This document shows positions 53,817 to 62,647 of a stretch of DNA of 64,000 bases, in pieces (the stretch's first letter is position 1; the number at the start of each line of letters is the position of its first letter). The stretch is from Verrucomicrobiota bacterium (lineage in GTDB: Bacteria; Verrucomicrobiota; Verrucomicrobiia; Limisphaerales; UBA1319), in NCBI GenBank assembly GCA_022711435.1, contig JAKLFB010000001.1:268692-332691 (forward strand). Reading direction: 5' to 3'. The notes beneath the pieces are model-generated. The model was given only the letters and a program-made list of their open reading frames with translations, was not told where the DNA came from and searched no databases. The position numbers and the translations under genes were made by a program.

Positions 53817-55085
53817 ATGTCTACCAGGAATCCAAAACGCGTGCGCCGAGTCGCGCCGGCGTCCCGCTCGGCGCAGCGTCCATCCGCGAGGAAAGAACAG
53901 CCGGCCCCGGAGGGGGCCAGCCCTTCCGGCGCCCCCGGCCCCGACACCATTCTTCTGGCTGTGACGGGCATGTCGCCGGCGGTCCTGACCGAAACGATTT
54001 GGGCATTGGCGAGGGAGAATCCGCCGGTGATTCCCCGGCAGGTGGTGGTCCTGACCACCAGCCTCGGGAAATCCGAGATTGAGCGCCAGCTGTTCGAGCC
54101 CGACAGCCGCCTCGGCGGCCCGTCCGCCTGGGATGCCCTCCGCGCCAGCCTCGAGCGCGACGGCCACGATCTGAGCGGCCGCCTCCGTTTCGGCAGCACA
54201 GGCCAGGACATCCGCGTCATGGTCATGAACGACTCGGCCACGGGCCGCAGCCGCGAGCTGGCCGATATCCGAACTCAGCAGGACAATGCCGCCGCCGCCG
54301 ACTTCCTCCTCGAACAGGTGCGCGCCGTAGTCGAGAATCCGGACATTCAGCTGGTGGCCTCGTTGGCAGGGGGGCGGAAAACCATGGGCGCGCTCTTGTA
54401 CGCGTGCATGACTCTGGTCGGCCGGGAGACCGACAGGCTCACCCACGTGCTGGTCAACGATCCTTTCGACACGGTCCGCGGCTTTTTCTTTCCAAGCCAG
54501 CCGGGCGAGCCCCTGACCGACCGCGAAGGCCGTCCGCACGATCCAGCCGCCGCTCAAGTCGAGCTCGCCGATGTGCCGTTTGTCCCTTTGCGGAACCTGT
54601 TTCGGCGCGAGCTGGGCCGCGCCGCAGGCGGGTTTCTCCGCCTCGTCGAGGAGTGCCGCGAACAAGTCCGCCGCCAGAGCGGCCAGGATGTGAGCCTCAT
54701 CGTCGAGCAATCGCGTCCGGCAATCAGCGTCAATGGCACCGATGTCCGGCTCGCGCCGCGAGAGCAGGTGGTTCTGCTGTTCTTGGCGAGCCGCGTCAAA
54801 CGCGGCGAGCCGGTGCTGAGCAGCTACAAGGACGCCGAGGACCGCATCAACGAGTTTCAGACGCTTCTTCGTCAGTCCATCCCGACAGCCACGGTGGGCG
54901 ACTGGCGCCGCGGGGACGCTCTGAAGTCGGCGTTCGACGAACAGGACTTACGCCGCGCCATCTCGAGCCTGCGCGACAAGCTCCGCAGGGCCGGCGGCAA
55001 CGCGTATCGCCTCGCCCCCTGCCTCCCCGAGAAAGGCCGGTTCTCCCTCGAAATCCCCGGCCCCTTGATCCATATCAAGGAGTAA
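53817..55085 (+). CDS. NE0113-family CARF protein with C-terminal winged-helix-like domain
   Basis: 422 residues from ATG 53817. ILLAVTGMSPAVLTETIWALARE and VVVLTTSLGKSEIERQLF are the start of the Cas_NE0113 family (TIGR02584-type) CARF fold, and LVASLAGGRKTMGALLYACM carries its ligand loop. The last ~110 residues (VRLAPREQVVLLFLASRV then DLRRAISSLRDKLRRAGGNAYRLAP) look like an OmpR/PhoB-type winged helix. This suggests a cOA sensor that regulates transcription, or a ring nuclease with an added domain. Longer in-frame starts upstream cross the repeat pair and are rejected. The N-terminal ~40 residues are Pro/Ala/Arg-rich. Confidence 0.83.
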   Translation: MSTRNPKRVRRVAPASRSAQRPSARKEQPAPEGASPSGAPGPDTILLAVTGMSPAVLTETIWALARENPPVIPRQVVVLTTSLGKSEIERQLFEPDSRLGGPSAWDALRASLERDGHDLSGRLRFGSTGQDIRVMVMNDSATGRSRELADIRTQQDNAAAADFLLEQVRAVVENPDIQLVASLAGGRKTMGALLYACMTLVGRETDRLTHVLVNDPFDTVRGFFFPSQPGEPLTDREGRPHDPAAAQVELADVPFVPLRNLFRRELGRAAGGFLRLVEECREQVRRQSGQDVSLIVEQSRPAISVNGTDVRLAPREQVVLLFLASRVKRGEPVLSSYKDAEDRINEFQTLLRQSIPTATVGDWRRGDALKSAFDEQDLRRAISSLRDKLRRAGGNAYRLAPCLPEKGRFSLEIPGPLIHIKE

Positions 55086-55308
55086 TCAAGCGAGGCTTCA
55101 AACCGGCCAGGCATACCAAGCCGGACAAGCATCCCCGTGTGATTTTCGCAGCCTGGCGGGTCTGAAGCCTTGTTCGAACTGGTTCCCTTCGCCTGCCGCA
55201 GGAACGGGGTGAGCCCGAGCCGTTCCGCCAGCGAAGTCTGAAATATCTCCGACGTCCGCGAACGTCCGATCCCTGGCATCCATCGCGGCTTCAAAATATT
55301 CTCGGGGC

Positions 55309-56136
55309 ATGATCCAACGATATTACGACCGACACGAGCTGACGCCGATCTGCCAGGGCATCTTCAAGAAGGTCCAGGCCGGCCTGCCCCGCACGGTGGC
55401 CCGGAGGTTGACCGCCAGCCAGGCAGTCCGAAAACACGGCGGCCGTCAAGGCTACCTCTTGTTCAATGTCTGGGATATCCGCCAGAACGGCCTGCTGCAC
55501 CACGATCATTTCTGTTACTGTTTCGGCCATGTGTCATCGCCGCACGCGAAGAAGACTAACGGGTATCTTCATTTCTGGGCCAACACGCAGCGGATTTACC
55601 AGAATCGGATCGAGGCGCACCGATGGCTGGTTTCGCGACTGCGCCCAACACGGATCTCGGACTTTCGATTTCACGAGGACCTGGGGCTGCGCAAAGGGAT
55701 CGTCGAGGTCAAGACCGTCTTCGACCTGACAACGAACGAGCGGGAATGGACCGATCTACTGTCACGGCGGCTGCAGGATCTGGTGGCGGCGGTCCATCCC
55801 CTGATCGTGGACCTGGTCGATGCCTATGCCCTGGCCCGGCATTCGAGAGAGCGCGGCGAGTTCTTGGAGAATCCGGCGGCTCTCGATCAGGCCCGCCGCG
55901 ATCGGCCGCCGCAAAAGCGAGTCGAGCTGGCGCATGCCGTTCCCCCGGAATGGCGAGAGCCCATCCTGGCCCGCTGCGGCTACCATTGCGCAATGTGCGG
56001 CGGCGACCTGACCGTCGGCTGCGCGCACATCGACCACATTCATCCGTTCTCGAAGGGCGGCCTGACGGTTCCGGAAAACCTCCAGCCGCTGTGCACAATG
56101 TGCAATTTGAAGAAGGGCAACCGCACCGATCTCTGA
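55309..56136 (+). CDS. HNH endonuclease-domain protein encoded directly before cas1
   Basis: 275 residues. The C-terminus is an HNH nuclease with a zinc knuckle: CAMCGG (Cys227, Cys230), AHIDHIHPFSKGG (His240, Asp242, His243), NLQPLCTMCNLKKGN. Its catalytic residues are all present. The N-terminal ~190 residues (MIQRYYDRHELTPICQGIF, YLLFNVWDIRQNGLLHHDHF) match nothing I recognise. It stops 7 bp before cas1 on the same strand, so it is co-transcribed with the adaptation genes. It could trim prespacers, act on integration intermediates, or be an independent defence nuclease. None of these is shown by sequence alone. Confidence 0.8.
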   Translation: MIQRYYDRHELTPICQGIFKKVQAGLPRTVARRLTASQAVRKHGGRQGYLLFNVWDIRQNGLLHHDHFCYCFGHVSSPHAKKTNGYLHFWANTQRIYQNRIEAHRWLVSRLRPTRISDFRFHEDLGLRKGIVEVKTVFDLTTNEREWTDLLSRRLQDLVAAVHPLIVDLVDAYALARHSRERGEFLENPAALDQARRDRPPQKRVELAHAVPPEWREPILARCGYHCAMCGGDLTVGCAHIDHIHPFSKGGLTVPENLQPLCTMCNLKKGNRTDL

Positions 56137-56143
56137 ACCCGCC

Positions 56144-57199
56144 ATGCCTACCGTCTGCATCAACCAACCCGACTGCCGCATCCAGCTCAAAGGCGACCGG
56201 CTCGAGGTGTTCGGCCGAAACCGGGATACCGACCGGGAGGAAGTGCTGCGCCAGATCCCCTTGCGCGACGTGGACCGCGTCATTATGGGCGAGTCCGTTC
56301 ACGTCAGCCAGCCGGCCATGATCGCTCTCCTGCGCCAGGCCATCCCCATCCAGGTCTTCGCCTGGAACGGCCAGTTCATGGGGAATTTCCTGCCCGCCCA
56401 GAACCATCACGGACTGTCCCGGATCCGGCAATACCAGCGCACCCTCGATCCGGACTTCGGCCTGACCATGTCCGGAAGGATTGTGACCGCCAAGCTGTAC
56501 AATCAGCGTCGGGTGCTCCAGCGACTCCACGCAGGCCGGACCGAAGAAGACGGCGTCAGCGGCGAGCCTTCGGTTAATGCCTCTCGACTCGACACCGTCA
56601 AAGAAACCATCGTCTGGCTCGACGGCCTATTTGCCTCCATCCGGACCAGCCGCACGATCGACGAACTGCGCGGCTACGAAGGGGCCGCGACCGCCCGATA
56701 CTTCGAGGCGTGGGCATCTTTCCTGCCCGATGAGTTCCCGTTCGAACGCCGCTCCACCCGGCCCCCCTTGAATCCCGTCAACGCCTGCATCTCCTTTGGC
56801 TCGACGATCGTTTACAACGAGGCGGTGGCGTTCGCGCATGCCCACGGGCTCGATCCTGCCCTCGGCTTGCTCCATGCCACCGAGGATGGGCGTTGGTCGC
56901 TGGCGCTGGACCTGATCGAGAGCTTCCGGCCCGTGCTGGTCGAGGCCCTGGCGCTCGACCTGTTTTCCCACCAGGTGCTGAACCAAACCCACTTCGAGCC
57001 CAAGAACGGCGGCATTTACCTCAACGAGGAAGGCCGCCGGAAATTCTTCCTCCAGTACGAACGCCGGATGGAACGTCAGTTCATGTCCGAATCGGTGGAC
57101 CATCGCACAACGCTCCGCCAGCAGCTCGAGAACCAGGCCGTCATGTTCAAGTCCGCCCTCGAGGACCCCGCCAAGTTCGAGCCATTCCTCATCAACTGA
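56144..57199 (+). CDS. cas1: CRISPR-associated integrase Cas1
   Basis: 351 residues. Cas1 with Cas2 integrates new spacers at the leader end. The metal-binding triad is Glu179 in GYEGAATARYF, His244 in GLLHATEDGRWSLAL and Asp256 in ALDLIESFRPV, all conserved. N-terminal beta domain 1-85, helical domain after that. Not fused to a reverse transcriptase. The protein carries an extra segment around 115-125 (HAGRTEEDGVSGE) relative to short Cas1. The gene is between the HNH gene and cas2, with a leader and array immediately downstream. Confidence 0.96.
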   Translation: MPTVCINQPDCRIQLKGDRLEVFGRNRDTDREEVLRQIPLRDVDRVIMGESVHVSQPAMIALLRQAIPIQVFAWNGQFMGNFLPAQNHHGLSRIRQYQRTLDPDFGLTMSGRIVTAKLYNQRRVLQRLHAGRTEEDGVSGEPSVNASRLDTVKETIVWLDGLFASIRTSRTIDELRGYEGAATARYFEAWASFLPDEFPFERRSTRPPLNPVNACISFGSTIVYNEAVAFAHAHGLDPALGLLHATEDGRWSLALDLIESFRPVLVEALALDLFSHQVLNQTHFEPKNGGIYLNEEGRRKFFLQYERRMERQFMSESVDHRTTLRQQLENQAVMFKSALEDPAKFEPFLIN

Positions 57200-57275
57200 T
57201 GGAGTCATGAATGATTGGTGGTATCAGGCCTTCGCTCAGGTTCCCTATCAGAGATCGCCACCCGGTGAGGACGAA

Positions 57276-57551
57276 ATGCTGACCCTCGTCGCCTACGACA
57301 TCGCGGATCACAAGCGGCTGGCCCGCGTGGCCCAGGTGTGCGAGGATTATGGCGTGCGTGTTCAATACAGCGTCTTCGAATGCCACCTCGAGAACAGCGA
57401 GTTCGAGGAGTTTTGGCTGAAGCTGCTCATGGAGATCGACGAAGACGAAGACCGCTTGGTGGCATACAAGATTGACGCCCGAAGCGCGAAGGAGACCATG
57501 ACCGCCGGCACGATGGTCTGCACCGAGAAAACGGTATGTTACCTCATCTAG
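57276..57551 (+). CDS. cas2: CRISPR-associated protein Cas2
   Basis: 91 residues from ATG 57276, preceded by GGTGAGG; the same frame is open to an ATG at 57207 (114 residues) but MLTLVAYDI is the normal Cas2 N-terminus. The ferredoxin-like fold has the conserved Asp in VAYDIADHKRLARVAQ and VRVQYSVFECHL. Cas2 is the structural dimer at the centre of the Cas1-Cas2 spacer integrase. It follows cas1 by 76 bp (or 7 bp using the longer start) and precedes the array. Confidence 0.92.
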   Translation: MLTLVAYDIADHKRLARVAQVCEDYGVRVQYSVFECHLENSEFEEFWLKLLMEIDEDEDRLVAYKIDARSAKETMTAGTMVCTEKTVCYLI

Positions 57552-57774
57552 CCAGACCGATTCGGCAAACCGGACACGCTTTCAGGTCGCGACCCTTGAA
57601 CCCCACAAACAGCCGGGGTCCCTGCCTGTTCGATAATCTTTTGTCACATAATGGCTTACGCCAAATCAACCTTGGGGATTCGCCCCTCGAAGCACGATTC
57701 GTGCCAGCAGATTTGGCCCCTCCCTACCTAGTTGCTTCTTGCATCCTTCCATCCCAACGACTTAGGATGGCGCG
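57552..57774 (+). promoter_or_regulatory. CRISPR leader
   Basis: 223 bp between the cas2 stop and the first repeat with no coding frame of note. It has an AT-rich core at about 57630-57660 (GATAATCTTTTGTCACATAA) and ends GGATGGCGCG against the first repeat. Its position next to cas1-cas2 and the orientation of the repeats, whose 3' end resembles a type I/III crRNA handle, identify it as the leader holding the array promoter and integration site. Confidence 0.75.
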
Positions 57775-60700
57775 GTCAGTGAAGAGTTGAATGCCGAAAG
57801 GCAATGGAGACCTTGGTCCCCAAATATTGGGGAACGATCAGGGCATCCACGTCAGTGAAGAGTTGAATGCCGAAAGGCAATGGAGACTTGGTGAATGTCC
57901 AGACACCATCGATAACGTAATCGGCGTCAGTGAAGAGTTGAATGCCGAAAGGCAATGGAGACGTCGTCATTGTCATTTCAGCGTCAAACGCCCACGTTCG
58001 GTCAGTGAAGAGTTGAATGCCGAAAGGCAATGGAGACTCCAGCGGGACTTGCTTCCCGCTGGCGTCGTTTGCGGTCAGTGAAGAGTTGAATGCCGAAAGG
58101 CAATGGAGACATTGGCATTTTCCTTTCAGAGTTAACCGCCCACGCTCGTGTCAGTGAAGAGTTGAATGCCGAAAGGCAATGGAGACTCCCGCCACACCAG
58201 GGCGGTCTCGCCCGTTGGGCGGGGTCAGTGAAGAGTTGAATGCCGAAAGGCAATGGAGACCCCGCCGATTAAAGCGAGCGCGAGCGCGGTCTTTGCCGTC
58301 AGTGAAGAGTTGAATGCCGAAAGGCAATGGAGACACTTCCCGGTCTTGGTGAATGTCCACACCCCGTCCACTGTCAGTGAAGAGTTGAATGCCGAAAGGC
58401 AATGGAGACCCCGTACGGCAGCCGCATCGTTGTAGTTGTCTTCATGGGTCAGTGAAGAGTTGAATGCCGAAAGGCAATGGAGACATCGTTGTAGTTGTCT
58501 TCATGGTTTTCATGACTTAAGTCAGTGAAGAGTTGAATGCCGAAAGGCAATGGAGACCTTGCGAGCTCGATCCGGTTCCCCAGATATTGGGGAAGTCAGT
58601 GAAGAGTTGAATGCCGAAAGGCAATGGAGACCTCCCCCTGCCAGGGGATCACGGTCCCCCCGATGATCGTCAGTGAAGAGTTGAATGCCGAAAGGCAATG
58701 GAGACATTGGGGAACGATCACCGCATCAAGGCCCCGGCGGCGTCAGTGAAGAGTTGAATGCCGAAAGGCAATGGAGACCCGCCCGTCCTTGATTGGCCAA
58801 GGTGCCGCCAGCGGGAGTCAGTGAAGAGTTGAATGCCGAAAGGCAATGGAGACAGGCCAACCGCATCGTTGTAGTTGTCTTCATGGTTTTCGTCAGTGAA
58901 GAGTTGAATGCCGAAAGGCAATGGAGACCTCATGGCGGTTGAGCTTATTACTGTCCAGCTCACACGTCAGTGAAGAGTTGAATGCCGAAAGGCAATGGAG
59001 ACTTGGCCAAGGTGCCGCCAGCGGGACTTGCTTCCCGTTGTCAGTGAAGAGTTGAATGCCGAAAGGCAATGGAGACATCACCCCCATTTCTGTCTCGTAC
59101 AAAGCTGGAACAACGTCAGTGAAGAGTTGAATGCCGAAAGGCAATGGAGACGGCAGCCGCATTGTCGTAGTTGTCGTCGTCATTGTCATTTGTCAGTGAA
59201 GAGTTGAATGCCGAAAGGCAATGGAGACAGCGCGAGCGCGGTCTTTGCCGCGCCCGTCTTTTGTTTTTGTCAGTGAAGAGTTGAATGCCGAAAGGCAATG
59301 GAGACCCGGCCCGCGGCGCCACTGCACACCTGCCAGCTCCGCCGGTCAGTGAAGAGTTGAATGCCGAAAGGCAATGGAGACCTGGGGAACGATCAGGGCA
59401 TCCAGACCCCGACGGCGTCAGTGAAGAGTTGAATGCCGAAAGGCAATGGAGACCCCATAGGCCAACCGCATTGTCGTCGTTTTCATGGGTGTCAGTGAAG
59501 AGTTGAATGCCGAAAGGCAATGGAGACGTGATTGGCCAAGGTGCCGCCAGCGGGACTTGCTTCCGTCAGTGAAGAGTTGAATGCCGAAAGGCAATGGAGA
59601 CATTACGGCGAGCGTGAGCGCGGTCTTTCCCGCGCCCTGTCAGTGAAGAGTTGAATGCCGAAAGGCAATGGAGACGTCTTGGTGAATGTCCACACCCCGT
59701 CAACGACGTAGTGTCAGTGAAGAGTTGAATGCCGAAAGGCAATGGAGACCCGTCCTTGATCTCCCAAGGAGATGCCAACGGGACCTGCGTCAGTGAAGAG
59801 TTGAATGCCGAAAGGCAATGGAGACTTGCCGCTAAGGGTTACGGTCCGAAGGCCGTAACCCCGGGTCAGTGAAGAGTTGAATGCCGAAAGGCAATGGAGA
59901 CCCAAGGAACTACCGTCCCCTTGATGATCCGCAAAAGCGTCAGTGAAGAGTTGAATGCCGAAAGGCAATGGAGACATTGACCTCCCGGTTTTGGTGAACG
60001 TCCATACCCCGTGTCAGTGAAGAGTTGAATGCCGAAAGGCAATGGAGACGCCGTCTTTGATCTCCCAAGGGGAAGCCAGCGTGACGTCAGTGAAGAGTTG
60101 AATGCCGAAAGGCAATGGAGACCCCAGATACTGGGGAACGACCAGGGCGTCAATGCCCCGAGTCAGTGAAGAGTTGAATGCCGAAAGGCAATGGAGACGT
60201 TTTGGTGAACGTCCATATCCCATCGATTACGTAATGTCAGTGAAGAGTTGAATGCCGAAAGGCAATGGAGACGCCCCGCCGTTTGACTCGGTCACATTCA
60301 CTGTGCGACGTCAGTGAAGAGTTGAATGCCGAAAGGCAATGGAGACCGCGAAGTTCGCGGCATAAGTTTTGGGCAGCCGAACGGTCAGTGAAGAGTTGAA
60401 TGCCGAAAGGCAATGGAGACGGCACCGCCGTAAGGGCGTACTCAACGCCCTTGAATTCGTCAGTGAAGAGTTGAATGCCGAAAGGCAATGGAGACCAGGA
60501 TCGATTCCTTGTTCACCTCCTCCTTGGTCCGGATGTCAGTGAAGAGTTGAATGCCGAAAGGCAATGGAGACCTCCTTGCCAAGGGACCACCGTCCCCTGG
60601 ACGACCCGAAGGTCAGTGAAGAGTTGAATGCCGAAAGGCAATGGAGACTTGTGCGCAACCGCAACCGCTTCGATTGCAGCTTGCTTGGTCAGTGAAGAGC

Positions 60701-62525
60701 TGAATGCCGAAAGGCAATGGAGACTCTGCGACAGCGCCCGCAGCCGCCATGCACCACATTGAGTCAGTGAAGAGCTGAATGCCGAAAGGCAATGGAGACG
60801 TTGTCGTTGTTGTCATGCTCATATCCTCCATTGCTACGTCAGTGAAGAGCTGAATGCCGAAAGGCAATGGAGACTCCACGTACACCTTCTCACCCTCCCA
60901 TGCGGGAAGGGAGGTCAGTGAAGAGCTGAATGCCGAAAGGCAATGGAGACACCTCCATTAACTACACTGCCTTTTCAAGTTCAACCGACGTCAGTGAAGA
61001 GCTGAATGCCGAAAGGCAATGGAGACATACCCGAGCCGACGCAGCTCGCCACTAATCCGCCGCGTCAGTGAAGAGCTGAATGCCGAAAGGCAATGGAGAC
61101 CCAGCACGTTGCCGCACTTAGGACACCTCATTGTGTCAGTGAAGAGCTGAATGCCGAAAGGCAATGGAGACCGGACAACGGTCTTTTCAACCGTTGTCTG
61201 GGAGCAAACGTCAGTGAAGAGCTGAATGCCGAAAGGCAATGGAGACGCCCGAATACGTGACGCACATTATGCGTCCGCCGTCCGTCAGTGAAGAGCTGAA
61301 TGCCGAAAGGCAATGGAGACCTGGTGTTCTCGCCCTCAGCTTGCCGTATTCAAAGAAGTCAGTGAAGAGCTGAATGCCGAAAGGCAATGGAGACGTCATC
61401 CGCTTTGCATCTTTAGGAAGCCTGTCAACCGTGGTCAGTGAAGAGCTGAATGCCGAAAGGCAATGGAGACGCAAGTATCTCAAAAACCACCGCGCCTCGG
61501 CGCAAGCGTCAGTGAAGAGCTGAATGCCGAAAGGCAATGGAGACACAAGCGTGGCCCTTGACTCGTGCTGACCCGGATCGGCGGTCAGTGAAGAGCTGAA
61601 TGCCGAAAGGCAATGGAGACCCAGAGGGCCTTGCGCTCGATCTGCTGGACGTTCTGGTGTCAGTGAAGAGCTGAATGCCGAAAGGCAATGGAGACGGTAA
61701 AGTTTGTCGGTCTGCTCGACCGACAGGTTATTCGTCAGTGAAGAGCTGAATGCCGAAAGGCAATGGAGACGTGGCCATAGTGCGGAGCAAGCAGCTCCGC
61801 AACCGTCGTCAGTGAAGAGCTGAATGCCGAAAGGCAATGGAGACGTTCGGTTGTGTGTTTAGGGTGATGATGCCGGACTCGATGTCAGTGAAGAGCTGAA
61901 TGCCGAAAGGCAATGGAGACCCGACCAGAATTTGAACCATGGTTTACCCCTCAATTCGTCAGTGAAGAGCTGAATGCCGAAAGGCAATGGAGACACCGTA
62001 TTCCGGCCTTTTGATAGCCAAGATAATCAAGCCCTGTCAGTGAAGAGCTGAATGCCGAAAGGCAATGGAGACGGATGTACACTTCCGGGCTCCGCGGCCG
62101 GTCCCGCGGCGTCAGTGAAGAGCTGAATGCCGAAAGGCAATGGAGACTGCTGAACCCGTCCCGGTACATCGCCAGCAGGTCAATGTGTCAGTGAAGAGCT
62201 GAATGCCGAAAGGCAATGGAGACCATTGTCGTCATCGTCATGGTTGTTGTCATATCGTTATTGTCAGTGAAGAGCTGAATGCCGAAAGGCAATGGAGACA
62301 GATTATTGCGCCTGGAGAACTCCACAAAGCCGTCTCCGTCAGTGAAGAGCTGAATGCCGAAAGGCAATGGAGACGAAAAAGTCGCCGTGATGTTCTTGTC
62401 AAACGGTGGTTTGTCAGTGAAGAGCTGAATGCCGAAAGGCAATGGAGACCACGAGCATGCTGAAGCTGATGTCCAGCTGGTTTGCGGCGTCAGTGAAGAG
62501 CTGAATGCCGAAAGGCAATGGAGAC
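57775..62525 (+). CRISPR. CRISPR array, 64 repeats of 37 bp, 63 spacers of about 34-41 bp
   Basis: Repeats start GTCAGTGAAGAG(T/C)TGAATG, contain the TGCC-GAAA-GGCA hairpin and end AATGGAGAC. I counted 64, the first at 57775-57811 and the last at 62489-62525. Repeats 1-39 (to 60648) carry T at position 13; repeats 40-64 (from 60688) carry C. Otherwise they are uniform and there is no degenerate terminal repeat. The last 8 bases, ATGGAGAC, resemble the ATTGAAAC-type crRNA 5' tag, so transcription runs rightwards from the cas2 side. Spacers on the minus strand give open frames in nearly all cases checked. Confidence 0.99.
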
Positions 62526-62647
62526 GATGCGCAATCGCGTGTGAGGGGTCAGAGATTCATATATGCACAATGCACGAATCCAACCTGTCCTTATGAGTGC
62601 AATATGTCGCGCTGATCCCAACGGCGTGCGGGAGCGATGAACGAACC

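Noticed and set aside
56144..57199. Possible reverse-transcriptase fusion or neighbour of Cas1, suggested by the coding-strand bias of spacers
   Set aside because: Cas1 has normal length and no YxDD-type polymerase motif is seen in the adjacent genes; antisense bias can arise from selection alone.
57775..62525. Many leftward open frames across the array with a recurring SPLPFGIQLFTD or LHCLSAFNSSLT peptide
   Set aside because: They are the reverse-strand translation of the CRISPR repeat; the repeat length plus open spacers keeps the frame open.
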